This document shows positions 51,099-63,709 of a stretch of DNA of 64,000 bases, one piece after another. A program made the translations under genes and the position numbers. The notes under the pieces were generated by a model that did no database searches, was not told the origin of the DNA, and was given only the letters and a program-made list of their open reading frames with translations. How positions within the stretch are numbered: position 1 is the stretch's first letter; the number at the start of each line of letters is the position of its first letter. Source of the stretch: Linum tenue. Its lineage: Eukaryota; Streptophyta; Magnoliopsida; Malpighiales; Linaceae. The stretch covers positions 22,914,492-22,978,491 of the forward strand of contig CAMGYJ010000002.1 of the NCBI GenBank assembly GCA_946122785.1, written 5' to 3'.

Positions 51099-54000
51099 CA
51101 CCAACATCAAGCATAAAAGTTCCGATGAGTTATGTTTGCCCTGCGCGGATTGAAAGCAAAATCGTATGAACAATAAAATCATTGAAATAAACTAATTATT
51201 TCAAGTTTTCTAATGAAACAGTAATTGTTTCAATTAAACTCTTCATTTTGCAGAAAGGGACATCTACAATTTGGTAAATTAGTTTAATTTATCCTCGTCA
51301 AAAGTAGGTGGAAAAAAGATATCGCTTTCTTCCCAGTTACTTTCATAGTTTCATTTTACATTTTTCCCATGTTGATATCAAGTTGGAAACTCTAATGAGT
51401 ATAGAGTGAAAGGAATTTTATATGATAATGTTGCTCATTGATAATATTAATTAATTTATATTATTTTTATAATCTATTATCAAACAGATAATATTTTATA
51501 CTATTTTTAAAAAATCTTTTTTGAAACTATACTAATTTTGTATCTAACTTGTATACTAAGTTACTAACAACTGCTTGGAATCATGCCTAGCTTATTTGTT
51601 TGCTTGCATCAGGTCATCAAAACTAGCTTCAAATTGTGATCATTTGTTTTTATGCAAATGTACAATCATATGATATTGGAGATTAAGATCACTCATCAAC
51701 AACCTATTTTACTAGATCATTCTTATATAATATTTAAACGAATGATTAATGTTGAAATGACTCGTTTATTTGAAAAAATATGGAATTTTTTTTCGTGTTG
51801 TAGTAATTTGAATTTGCTAAGGAAGAGGGGAATTCAAACAATCCTGCTTGACGAATCGTTTGGCTAAAAATACCTCATTTAAGAGGTAATAAAACATCCA
51901 AACTATGCATGAATTAAGAAAATGTGTATGTAGCAAGGATTTTAAAACCGTATCGGAGATTAAAATATTTTGAACTGAAACAATAGTTTAATCGATATTC
52001 TTAACTGTTTCATAAACAAACAAAGTCACCATAAAAATATTAATATGGACATGCATAAAACATTGATACAGTAGTTAGCAAGAAAATTGGTACTTACTTT
52101 TTGACCCAAATGGAGTAGATTATTCAATGATGTGGACCATGTGACAAGTCTATTTGTTCAAGTTACTAATTTTGGGGAAGCATGTTGATCGAAAAAGAAA
52201 ACCCCATAATCAAAAAGTAATTTTTTTTTTAAAAAATAATCCTTTCTAAACAGCCCCTAAAAATGAGTAAATGAAAAATTAGTCAAAGAAAACCCCATAG
52301 AGCAGAAAGAAAGAAGCAACCAACCAAAAAACAGAATATATTTCCAGGGTCAAGTCAACAACATCATGCTGTACATTTCAAATTTTTTGATACCAACTTA
52401 AATTTGTGAAAGTCCAACCAATGGCATCTATGAAGAAATTCTGTGACGAAGATCTTCACGTTCTAATGTTTTTTTTGTTCAATGAAATTTAGTATTAAGT
52501 TTCTTAAATTGGTTTATATACCACTTATACTGGTTTAGCAAGTGCTATGGTTCGGTCGGAACTCGGAATATAGCAATGGCAATGACAGGTCGAAATGTAG
52601 CATCCAGGTGCCCCCTCTGTTTTTTTGTTTCTTCCCCTTGGGTGGGGGAATTGATAGTTACAGTCTGTAGTATGTTTTTATGAGAATAGATACAATTATG
52701 TAGTCACAGTAACCATTCTGAGTTCCAAAAGGCACTTTTACTTCCATTGTGGTTAACGCCACCATATGGATCTTCTAGACTCCAGTGTAGTGTACCCAAT
52801 TTCAAGAAAAAAGAAGGAATGGAGCGAAATTGAATTATTGACAAATCATTGATTTTACTAGATTCATAAGGTGAAAATAATAAGTAGGAGATCGAATAGT
52901 AAGGATCGATGTGGTTCTGTCTTCAAACAATAAATTTAAATTTTCATCAACGATCACATACTTTTTTTTAGAAAATTACAGGGCCCAATCTAGTTTCGCA
53001 CAAATACACATTCTTGGTTATGCATCCTATCCTAAACCATGCTCTATATATCAATTGACCAGAGTAGTCAACAAGAATAAAGTACCACATTGGTGGAAGA
53101 AGGAAAGTGCAACTCATTTATAGCCTAACTTCCCACTTTATTTTATTGAATAAAGTAATAAATGGAATTTAATTTGATTAATTTCTCGAATTAGTTCGTA
53201 ATTAATTGATATATTTGATTTTTGTGAAACGACGCAACCCTTTGGAAGGGAACTTCCGTTTCCACAAATAAAAGACCTCTGCAACGAGACTTCTTCTCTA
53301 ACGAAAGTCACAAAGATTGCCGCTTTCGGACTTTGATTGGATGGAGGGACTCTTTGGAGTGATTTGCTCGCTCAATCCTACCAGCAATTAGTAGTGGGGC
53401 AATGGAAAGGCCCTATAAACAGTGACTGACCTCGGCCGATTACACTATTCTTCTTTGGGTTGGGTTGGGTTAGATCGGGAGGTCCCGTTGGGTTTCGATT
53501 CGAACCATCAATTTCATCATCTGTCAGACTGTCCCTTAATTTGGCAATAAATAGACGAAATGGACTTGCAGTCGTGTTTGTTGCCCTGTTCCAATGTGTA
53601 TATGCTCTGTTCATCTACAGTTTTGAATAAGACAGCAGCAGCAACCTCTCACCCTCAGTCACTGCCCAGCTCGAATCTGCAGCCGGCCACACTGATGAGA
53701 TCATTCGGCCCCAAGCCATTGAATTTGCAACTAAAGGTCACAACAAGACGCCATTAGTTAGAGAGATGTACGTGTATAAGAATCCAAGATCTTGCAAGCT
53801 TGTGGTTGTGGCGTGGGACAAGACCTGAATGTTGTACTTATGCAAATATGGAGCTGCTGTTATACCTTCCATCTTCCTTTATCTTGTAGGGGTGTGATAC
53901 TCCTTCGCATGGTTGGGTACGTAGCTTCTTTGGACCTAAAAGATCAACCACAATATCGATTAGGTTGATCATTTTGTTTTCCCTAAAACTATTAAACAAA

Positions 54001-54419
54001 CTATTAATGTTTAGTATGTTATAACTGTATCGAGTCTTGTAAAGGTGTAATTGATAATCCGGTCGAAGACATTGAATACTACAGAAGCAAGATGAACATA
54101 ATTATAATGAAGAAGCATGAATATGAAATCAAGCTTCAAATTTATCTATTAAAAACTTAATAATGTAAGAAAAGGGTCATCCATCCGAAGAGGAACTAAA
54201 AACCAATCCTAAACGAAATGCATTAATCCACAAGACTACGTTAGCGCACCCTAGTTCTATGATATACATATCCCTCATATTTGGTGTAACTTATGGATAA
54301 CCGGACTATCGAAGTGAAAGCAATCAAATCTATTGGGTTGGGCAATATCTAACGTACATACCAACATGTTTAAGATTTTTGGCAAGTGATTTGTAACAAA
54401 TGTTTTAGAACATATTTGG
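51099..54419. other. AT-rich intergenic DNA, nothing coding recognised
   Basis: Long AT-rich stretch with many stops. A slightly GC-richer segment at 53,540-53,760 has a 65-codon frame of unknown nature. No TE ends, tRNA or exon series found. Confidence 0.45.
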
Positions 54420-54690
54420 GTAAGCTTTAGGGTTTAGAGTTTAGTTTTCCTATTTTAGAGATTTAGGGTTAGGCTTCAGGACTTAGGATATTAGGATTTA
54501 GGGTTTAGTCTAAAGGTTTGAGTTAAGTAATTTGGATTTTAGGTTTTAGATTACAGGGGGTTCAGTGTTTACGAATTAGAATTTAGGAGTTTTATGTTTT
54601 AGGTTGTTGAACGGTTTAGGATTTTGGGTATCAAGGTTTGGGATTTAGGGGGTTTGAATCAAGGATTTGATTGCTTCAGGGTTTTCAAAT
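54420..54690 (+). repeat. Degenerate interstitial telomere-like repeat
   Basis: At least four exact TTTAGGG units (plant telomere type) and many one-base variants such as GTTTAGAG, TTAGGTT and TTTAGGA in one orientation over about 270 bp. Confidence 0.6.
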
Positions 54691-54699
54691 TAGGATTAA

Positions 54700-55508
54700 A
54701 TGGATTCGGAGTTTAAAATTTAATGTTACATTTTGATAGATAGTCCATGGCACGAATGAGTGACCGTATTGTACATTCTTAATTTTTATAATGGAAATTT
54801 TAAATCTTAATTTTACATTCATTCTTCTCCGATTTCATCACTGTTATGTTCATACTTTCACTTCTAGAGTCCTTAATGTCTGCGTTCAAGCTATCTATCA
54901 AGAGACCTGAAATCTCTACAAAACTAAAATTGATATTTCTATAGAAATATAAGCGCCATCAATCTGATGAACTACATGGTCAACCTTATGAGGCATGCGA
55001 TCGACCTAATTGGTCATGCCTTTTAGAGACATCTTGAGGGCCATATAAAACCATAGGGTTTCAGAAGGCATGATTCTGCAAGTGCTTATGCTTAGGCATG
55101 CTTAGGCGCTAGGCAATGCCAAATGTCACACCCCATCAATTTAGTGGTGAGTTAGGCATCCAGAACATGATAGAGTAAGGGGATTTCTAGGCACAATTAG
55201 ACAAAACGCGTTAATTAATATCAAAAGGAAAAAATTTCATTATTTCAAAATATATCTTCTCTCTTCGAATCGATTTTTCTACAGTTAAAAAAGTAGCCCT
55301 CCTTTTTGTTGCTCCTTCTCTTCTCTAGTTATCCTCGAGGTTTTTAAGTGCGTTATTTCGTAATCCCCAGGGTATGATACCTTATAAAGGGTTGAACTTG
55401 TAAGCTTCTTATGATCCACTACTTAAGATCGGAAGTCACGTGTCTTCGTGAGAATCTAGTAAGAAGAAGGATGTCGAGGCTAGGTTTGCTTGGGGACCAG
55501 CAAAGTTC
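54700..55508. other. Non-coding stretch, possibly decayed internal part of a gypsy element
   Basis: No ORF. The final 40 bp (GGTTTGCTTGGGGACCAGCA...) closely resemble the sequence just upstream of the PPT in the gypsy element at 20-28 kb (GGTTTGCTTGGGGACAAGCA). Confidence 0.4.
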
Positions 55509-56250
55509 AAGTGTGGGGTTATTTGATGACACGTGAAATTATTTTTTTATAGACCCCCCTATTGTGAGCCAAAGTGCATACATGTCCCACCATTAGCGTC
55601 CTAATACATTTAACTATTGTTGTGATTGCTTCAAGTGCATTCTAGCAACCCTAGAATTGCTTGTATACGATTGATGAACTTTTGGTAGCGATTTTGTGCA
55701 TTTTCAGGGCAAAACAGCTCAATGGGTCACTTGGAAGCCATGAGCCCAAGTTGTTGGAGCAAGGATTCGATGAATAGACGTCAAGGAAAAATGATGCTCG
55801 GTGCGTCATTTTAGAAAATAAAAAAGGCGACCACAAAGCAATTTTGGGAGAGTGTCCACTTCGTCAGGAAGTTACCCTGGAGAATCCTGATTTGCTGGCC
55901 ACGTGTTTAGAGCGCTCTGATTGGACAAATGATGCAGAAGGGGCGAGTTTTCCTCCTCAGAAAGCCTAATCAAAGATTTATAAATAGGGCTCTAGAGCAG
56001 AAGTTCAGGGGATGAGGAGACGAGAGGTCAAGGAAGGGTCATTACTCTGCCGACAAAGCAACCCTTCCGACTTAGAGCTACACCACCTACGAGGGTGAAT
56101 CTACGGGGGAAATTGGCGCCCCATGTGAATCCTAAGGGTTCTAATCATGTAAACTCGATGATTTGGTTAATACGATTTTTTGATTTTCATATGTGTAATG
56201 CATGAATCCTGATTTTCCAACTCCGTAGACCTCGACATTGTTGGAATCTT
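55509..56250 (+). mobile_element. Athila/Tat-type gypsy PPT and 3' or solo LTR
   Basis: AAGTGTGGGGTTATT (55509-55523) is an Athila/Tat-type polypurine tract followed by TGATGACACG as LTR start at 55524. A TATA box TATAAATA lies at 55979-55986 on the plus strand. The right end is uncertain (56,200-56,350). No coding part remains. The RCC1 gene ATG lies 607 bp downstream of the TATA box on the same strand. Confidence 0.65.
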
Positions 56251-56592
56251 TGCACCATTTTCTAGGATGCAGACTATTTTCTGGTTTCTCTACACAAGAT
56301 TGAAATTTAAGTAGCAAGTTGCAACCTTGTTTATCTTTGCCGTAGTTGGATCATCAACCGACGACGTCGCTAAACTGAAGTATATTGGAATGCTGGTAGT
56401 ACGAAGAAAGCAAGTTTCATATATCTACTACGGTCTACCAGACAAATCAACAAAAGAGATCTTCGCCTGATACGATGCCGTTTCCGAGATGTTTAGCTTC
56501 AACCTAAACTGTCCAGACTACTTGCCGTAAAGCAAAGCACCTCCATCTGCAAAATCCAGAGTACCTTCTTCATCCGAAGGCGACTGGGGATT

Positions 56593-58464
56593 ATGGAAGA
56601 AGGCTCAAGACGCGAAGAACCGCAAAAAGAAGAAGAAATCTGGAGTTGGGGAGCAGGTACCGACGGACAACTAGGCACGGGAAAGCTGAAGGACGAGCTC
56701 CTCCCTCAACTCCTCCACCTTCCGTCGCTTGCCGCCTCTGCCGCCGGCTCCATCTCCATGCTCGCCTGCGGCGGTGCTCACGTGGTTGCGTTGACATCTG
56801 GTCAGTATGCTTTACTACCCGCTTTTAAAGTTCGCGTCTTTATAGTTCATACTTCATTCCCTGGCAAGCTTTCGAGCTCCATTTTTTTGAAAGCTTGATC
56901 TTTTGGGATCATTCGTCTGAACGTCTCTTTGCTGCCAAAGGGGGAAGAGTGTTAACATGGGGAAGAGGCACATCCGGTCAACTAGGCCATGGGGAGATGG
57001 TCAATTGCTTGTACCCAAAGGCTGTCAATTCCTTGGAGGATCATGTTATAACTCACGTCTCTGCTGGATGGAGTCACTCTGGATTTGTTTCAGGTCATTT
57101 TTTGGTAAAATTGCTCAAGTTTTGTGTTCGTTTCTGAACATTGCTTCTCGGTTTTCTATCTGGATTTGGGCTGGAAGTGTCTGAAATATGGTGGAATTTG
57201 CTGGTTTTCCTCAAATTGATATGGAATCCAGATGGAGGGTGCCTTTTCACTTGTGGGGATGGCTCATTTGGTCAGCTTGGCCATGGGGATTACTCTGCGT
57301 ACAGCACTCCTGCTAAAGTCTCCTACTTTGTGAACAATCATGTTGAACAGATGGCTTGTGGGATGCGCCATTCGCTCGTCTTGCTGAAGGGTAGGTACGG
57401 AATTCTGTCAGCAAAGATGTTTACATCTTAGAACACCAATTTTGTGGTTCTTTTTAACCAATCAGTACGCGGTCTTTTGCGGTGCAGGCAGTTTGGGGAG
57501 CCAAGTTTATGGTTTTGGCTCTGGGAAGCGTGGCCAATTGGGCATTTCAGTAGAAAAGATCAAATCAGCAAATCTTCCGCGAGTTACTGCTGGGTTTGAA
57601 GACATCCAGATCACTACCATAACCGCAAATGGTGATCATAGTGCTTCATTATCTGGTGAGCATATGATCTGCCTCTTTGTCTTGTTTCTTTAGGGTTTTG
57701 AAATTTGCCATTGATTTCCCTGAGTGTCTGATCTGATCTTCATTCGTTTTGCATTCAGTTGATGGGAAGTTGTACACATGGGGAAGAGGGTTTAGTGGTT
57801 CTCCAGACATCAATGTTCCTAGCTGTACACTTCCATCTCTGAGTTTCAGTCAAGTTGCTCTTGGCTGGAATCATGCTTTGTTATTGACCGGTATAGTACT
57901 ACAACAGCATAAGCCCACCCTGAACCTTTTGATGTGCCTCAGTGTATTTCCCAATTTCCGCATTGTGAATGAATAACTTTTTGTCAACCAGATGATGGTG
58001 AAGTATTCATGCTTGGGGGAAACCGTCATGGAGTGCTTAGCAACACAGAGAAACTGATGAACACAGCACCAAACCATCTCCCTGGCACGGAGAGAGTTCG
58101 AATACCCAATGGAGTGAAAGTCAGGCAGATTGCAGCAGGATCTGAGCATTCTGCTCTTCTTAGAGGCAACTTTCCTTCCAAGTCTAGTTCATTCACTTCG
58201 GAGCTGTTCATCCTTTCCACTTCCCTATTCCTTTGCCCGCTCACGAGTTTCATTTTTCTCGTCTTAATTACAGTGGACGGAGAAGTCATGACGTGGGGAT
58301 GGGGAGAACACGGCCAGCTTGGGTTAGGGAGCACGAGTGACGAAACAGATCCATGCCTGGTCAGGATTGGAAGTAATGACAGCCGGAATGAAAAGGAAGT
58401 AGTCGCCATCTCTAGAGTTTACTGTGGAAGTGGGTTCACATACGCTGTGAAGGCCGTGGATTAG
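56593..58464 (+). CDS. RCC1-repeat (beta-propeller) family protein, At1g27060-like
   Basis: Seven exons: 56593-56800, 56941-57093, 57232-57390, 57488-57655, 57759-57890, 57992-58165 and 58274-58464, giving 394 aa. Each exon holds roughly one RCC1 repeat (WSWGAGTDGQLGTGK; TWGRGTSGQLGHGE; TCGDGSFGQLGHGD; GFGSGKRGQLGIS; YTWGRGFSGSPD; MLGGNRHGVLSN; TWGWGEHGQLGLGS). This fits a complete seven-blade propeller with no extra domain. RCC1-fold proteins act in binding roles, from Ran exchange factor to UVR8; the job of this subgroup is not known. All six introns are phase 1. Five are GT-AG and the sixth (58166-58273) is GC-AG. It is convergent with the PTST2-like gene. Confidence 0.93.
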
Positions 58465-58817
58465 CAATTATAAGCTGCAAAAATGCCTAGTTGATTATCT
58501 AACGCACTGCACATTCTTCAGAAAAAGAATCTAACAATCATTTATTTCCACAGAAGATTCTGTACTGGATTACACAATGGAAAGACGACGAGCTGAATTA
58601 AAGCTGCAACATTGGCTAGCCCCATCCTTATGGTTGGCCCACTATGGTAAAAGAATCATTAGAGAATGTTAGCCAAAGTAAAATTTCTACTATTTACATG
58701 GAAACTGGGATACCAAAAAGAATCACAGCTGCTGCTGGCAATCAATCAATGAATCTCTTCTTTTCTGTTAAAGCCAAGAGGTATCTTTCTGTCCACGGTT
58801 AAGTCTCCGGTGTCTTC
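58465..58817. other. Shared 3' intergenic interval of RCC1 and PTST2-like genes
   Basis: 353 bp between two convergent stop codons, so the 3' UTRs and poly-A sites of both genes must lie within or overlap this interval. Confidence 0.7.
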
Positions 58818-61680
58818 TCAATCGACGATGAGGAGATTATTTACATACCCATAATGTTGAACATATGGGAGCAGGGGATCAGCCTTCCATTTACCATCTA
58901 CCACGAACTTGATCTGCATTGCATATTGAGTTTAGATAAGAGTTGTTAAAACTTAATAGTAAAACATCCTCTCTCGTTTCACAGAGGGTCTACAGCATCA
59001 CGACCCAAACAGAGTGACTGCAATGAAGGATTTACCTCGTACTTTCCGGGATACAATTTGATATACAAGGAGAATTTATTGGTGCTTGACCTCTCCATCT
59101 TTCTCTGCAGAAAACAAGTTAGCGTTTATGCACTGAAATTCTGGAAGAAGATCACTACTGGTCTAGAGAAGAACCTTGAGATAGAGAGGATCTAACCTTA
59201 GTAGCCCATCTATCAAATGTTCCGGCTAGAAACACTTCTGAGGCTTCAGTAGGCCAAACAATGTAGACATTCCTAAGAAGCTGGGTGCCTTTTTGAGCAT
59301 CATCGATTTTTTTCTGTTTCTGCTCCACTAACCTTTGTGCATCACTGGGAAAGGGGAAAAAGAAATCCATATGTAAGTCGAAGGTGCATGTGCTGAGAGG
59401 TCAATAGAGATGAGCAGACTTGACCATACAGTATTGCAAGAGCCATTCTGCCTTCCACGATAGCTTTCTGTGCCTGGATTGACCGCAACTTTTTCTGCTG
59501 ACTCAGTATATAAGTTTCCTGGAATTCCCAAGCATCATAATGCTTCAGATGCTTATCAGATGGCCTTTCGCTAGCCTGGTGGAGAATGAAAGATCAGATT
59601 AGATAGCAGGAGGACAAGGTTGGAGATTTAAAATATCCTAAAAGTACACATTATGTATTGAATGTCACTCTCTCAGAGATCGAAGTCTGATTTTCATTAC
59701 ACTACAATTGATACATCAAACATGTTTCTAAGGAGTCTTGTGCTTCATTGACAAGATTTTATTTCTCTTCTGCTATATGGAGCAAATCTTTTAGCAACCT
59801 TGAGAACTAAGTACTCCAAAATTATACAGCAAACAAAGAATGATATCGTACTTACCTTGTGGAACAAATTGTCACCAAACTCTGATTTTAATGTATTAAG
59901 AATAGCTGAAAGCTTTGATTCCATATGCTGAAGCCGGGTGCTTAAGGGTTCCAAACCTTCCTGAGCGGGGTCAGTCTTGTTTCTCTTAGCATCATCGCCG
60001 CAGCCATCCACATCCATCTGAGGCACATGAAGTCCTGAATCAACCTCTTCACCAGTTGTGGTTTCTTTAGCACCACTTTCACAGGCTGTACATTGTAGGA
60101 TCAATTAGTAGTCTGGTATATCTGAACCAATTACTGAATTAACTTTGAATCAGCAACAAAGAAACACCACCTTCAAAATCCTTAGCTGAAAAAGCTGCTC
60201 TCTGCTCACTCCAAATTCTCCACTTCTCCGCACCATTTCTCAACTTCACCAAATTGAGAATCTTAAGCTCATTATTATTTATCAGTTAGGCAAAGTATGA
60301 CGATAGGGTTTTCATCAGTAATGAAACAACGAGAACAGAATGAACAAGATCTAAGCTGATCGAAACACATTATCAGTAAGACATTAAATAAGTATCAAGT
60401 GAAGTGTATGTACCAAAGTTTTGGATGCTGCAGAAGGCTCATCGTATGCAGGATGATGACTGGGGACACGATTGACTTTACTTCTCTCCGGCAGCTTAAA
60501 TCCAAAATTTGCATTCCTTTGTATCTCCAATCTACCCAATATACCGTCCACTCCTGAATTATCAGTTTCTCTGAATGCAAATGAACAAACATAGTGAGCA
60601 GCTACCCTGAGAACATGAAATACAACAGCTTATATGAAAAGAATAACTAAAGATACAAGGTCAGTTCTGCAATGGAATCCATGATCAAAAGATGCCCTTT
60701 TCCTTCGTTCTTAATTCGCCAATCTAGAGAGCATCACAATTGTGGAAACACTTCCGGCATAACAGATCAAGAAGTACAACGTCAGGGATTGGTTATACCA
60801 TACGCCAGAAAGCTGATTCCTAATCCTTTATCAGCTTCCATAGTGAATTCTTGCGACAGTCGCTATGGGCTATGGCACGTACATACCAAAAATAAGTGGT
60901 TCATAGAACTTTCAACTTTCCCAATTCAAGAAAGATTCTACCTACCATTCTTGTGTTCTTTTATTTTATGACAAAGCTATTCGGATATGGAAATAAACGA
61001 AGGACCCAAAAATTGAAGCCTCACAGTGATATCTCGGTCGAAGAAGCAGTAGAGTGCGAAGTATCGCGCAAGGGAGAGGCTTCACGCCCCAGCTCTGGAT
61101 CACTTTCCACCTTCTTCTCGTCCGAAAGCAAAGCCCTTGATTCACTATCCGTCTTCCAGTTCAAGACTACCTCTGATTCGCTTTCACAGTCTTCCGGATC
61201 CCACCCTGAAGCCATCCATCCGCCTTGCCTCACAACAAGCACCACAAGATCGGTTCTTCCTGCATCAATCAACTGTTTCTTGGACGGGAACAACTCCGGG
61301 CTCTCAGAATTCTTCATAAACTCCAAAATCTCAGCTTCCAGAGCAGAATCACCTTCGCTCCCCCAATCTTTGCTACACCTCCTCACAAACCCATCGTCAA
61401 ATTCCCAGCAAGAATCCCTAACATTCCTCTTCTTAGCGTCAAGAAACCCCAAGAGAGGCCCTTCCTCCTTCAGCTGCGCCGCACGATGCAGAGAAAGAAC
61501 ATTACTAGTAGTCTTCTCTTGCTCCCTCCCTCCACACCCGCCTCCCCCAACCACCACCGGTACTCTACTCCGACAGACTGCAAAGACTGAGACTGGAAAT
61601 GTGCGAGAACTCGGGGCGGGGAGGAGGCAACTCGGGGGCGGAGAAAAGAGATGCGTCTTCACGGTTGCGGCGGAATGCAT
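58818..61680 (-). CDS. PTST2: PTST2-like protein (Protein Targeting to Starch 2), C-terminal CBM48
   Basis: Eight exons on the minus strand: 61680-61025, 60570-60414, 60261-60171, 60085-59856, 59575-59430, 59344-59197, 59104-59036 and 58913-58818. They join in frame to 530 aa, close to the length I know for Arabidopsis PTST2. The first 40 or so residues are Ser/Pro/Val-rich with few acidic residues, as in chloroplast transit peptides. A conserved module follows (ALEAEILEFMKNSESPELFP...LVVRQGGWMASGWD), then SGVDGILGRLEIQRN, coiled coils at about 348-452, and the starch/glycogen-binding CBM48 at about 453-530 (VYIVWPTEASEVFLAGTFDRW...LYPGKYEIKFVVDGKW). In Arabidopsis PTST2 works with starch synthase 4 in the plastid to start starch granules. 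Introns are GT-AG. Confidence 0.93.
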
Positions 61681-62120
61681 GGCTCAGGCATTTCGTCGAA
61701 CAGTTTGCAGGCGAGAGAAGTAGCGCATATTTCGATCAAATGCGCTCACAATGCCACGGGCAAGAAAATAAGATACACACACTACAGAGAGAGGAAGGGG
61801 AGCGCAAGCTTTGGAATGTAGAAAGAGTAGGAAGGTCCTATCGGTAGCAAGAAGTGAATGCAAACCAAGAGAGTCTGAACTCTGAAGAACAGGGGGGCTA
61901 TGGCGGATGAAGGCTGAAAACGGAGGTTCTTCTAGCAGCAGAGAGAGACTTGTGAAGGCGGGCAAACGAAAGCGCAAAAACAGACAGAGCGAGAGCGAGA
62001 GCGAGAGAAGGAGATTTCGCGAAGGCCAAGCAACGAACAATTAATGTATACTGAAAATCGAAATTTGCAGTTTATTATTTTATTGGGAAGATAGATAGGG
62101 TATAGGGGCATATGAGGCAA
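61681..62120 (-). promoter_or_regulatory. 5' leader/promoter region of the PTST2-like gene
   Basis: Upstream of the ATG on the minus strand. Includes a GAGAGC/CTCTCG-type microsatellite (61985-62010), the pyrimidine-rich type often found in plant 5' leaders. The transcription start is not determined. Confidence 0.4.
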
Positions 62121-63700
62121 AGATAATTTATTTCTTTCCTCAGACCGTGGGACCTACCGGCTCCACGTCAGAAGATTTCTCGAATGGTTTCGGGTGGACG
62201 GGAAGTCAGACCGGTCAAGAAACCAAGAGACTGCGGCACTGCGCTTTTATATGATCCAAACCAAACGTGCAAATTTGGTGGCCCATGGTTCGGCCCATTT
62301 GAATTTGGGCTGAGATTGTTCTATGATTTCGACCATAAGGTCACCTTCTTTTTTTAGTTAGTGGCTGTAAATGATGATGGTGTAAGTGTAAGTGGGTTCC
62401 TAGGCCTCGTTTAATGGACTTTTTACTAACTAGTTTGGTGTCTCATCTATTGGTCTACTTTTTAAAATCATTTGAAATGTTTAACCAAGGTGATATTGAA
62501 AGTATTTTTCAATTTGTGAAATTATAATAACCCTTTATCAATGACCGACCATTATGATTACTAGTTTTTACCAAAGTTCAAGAAAGCTAGGTATTCGGTG
62601 AGCGTTGGTTTTCTGATTAGCGTCTAGCCTGTTTACGTGTTGTCTAAGCGTTCGAAGCAAAAAAAAAAAAAAAAAAAAAAAACGGTATAAAAAGTTTATA
62701 GATATAGATAGTAGAAACACTTGTTTGTTTGCTTGATGGATTTGGATTTATAAACGGACTTTGTGCAAAATTCATTGTTTGCTTCATGCATTTTGTGGCA
62801 ACAAATTCATGGACCCCATGGACTTTAAGAGTCCAAATTCATGGGTCCCACGGACTTGAAAATTCCACCTCTATAGGTGGGACTTGATCATGTACTTTAA
62901 AGTCCATAATTTATTACCAAACTGTCCATCATTTTATCTTTCTCATCTCATACCAATAAAGGCAATATATGTCATTTTCACTTCATGCATGCATATCTAA
63001 TTAACCAAATCCATCATGAAATTAATGAAACAAAAGAATGGTATTTTACAAGCCCATAATGAACCCAAAACCTTCATATATTTATGGTTTTACAAAACCC
63101 AAGTTTTATCAAAACTTTCATTTTTCAAATACATGAAGCAAACAAATGAAGAGTAAAATGCTCTACACAACGAAACGAACTCAGATTTTATCTATCTCAT
63201 GCCCAAAAAGAAGATGAACTTCTCCAACCTAGAATTGAGAATTAGTGTTGCTGCTAGCAGCTAGCCTATAACTTGCATTAAATTAAAGAAATTACAGCGA
63301 CAAAAGGAGGTTGTGATCTCGGGTTGCAATGCTGGAGGAACCAGAGGAACGCCTACTCTCCAAAACTAGCTCCCGAGATGATGTTCCCTCCAAACCTAGC
63401 TCCCTGATAAATAAAAAAAATGGAAACAAAACCTGGCATTGAAGTTCAGTAGTAGCAAACATATCCCTAGAAATTGCGTGTAATAATTTTGGAATTGGGA
63501 CAATTCAAAAAATTGGAATGAAAAATTGCAGGAAGTGAATGACTTGGGAATTTGGTAACTCCAGGATAAACTCAACCAAGACAACGTCTTTTACTTATGC
63601 CTTCAACCTTTCACGCGCTTGCTTTTGGTTTTGGTTTAAGTTAAAAGGAATTGAGAAATCAAGTGAAATTTTATCAACAAACCCTGAACACTGACATTAG
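62121..63700. other. AT-rich intergenic DNA with a 24-A run
   Basis: No gene. A run of 24 A at 62659-62682 could be a retroposon tail, but no body was recognised. Local inverted words such as GGACTTTAAGAGTCC (62820-62834) occur. Confidence 0.4.
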
Positions 63701-63709
63701 CATAGTTAG

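Noticed and set aside
60672..60971. Plus-strand 99-codon frame
   Set aside because: It lies in the first intron of the minus-strand PTST2-like gene and shows no domain.
62659..62682. 24-A run as a LINE or SINE tail
   Set aside because: No LINE/SINE body or box B was seen upstream, so it is reported only as a homopolymer.
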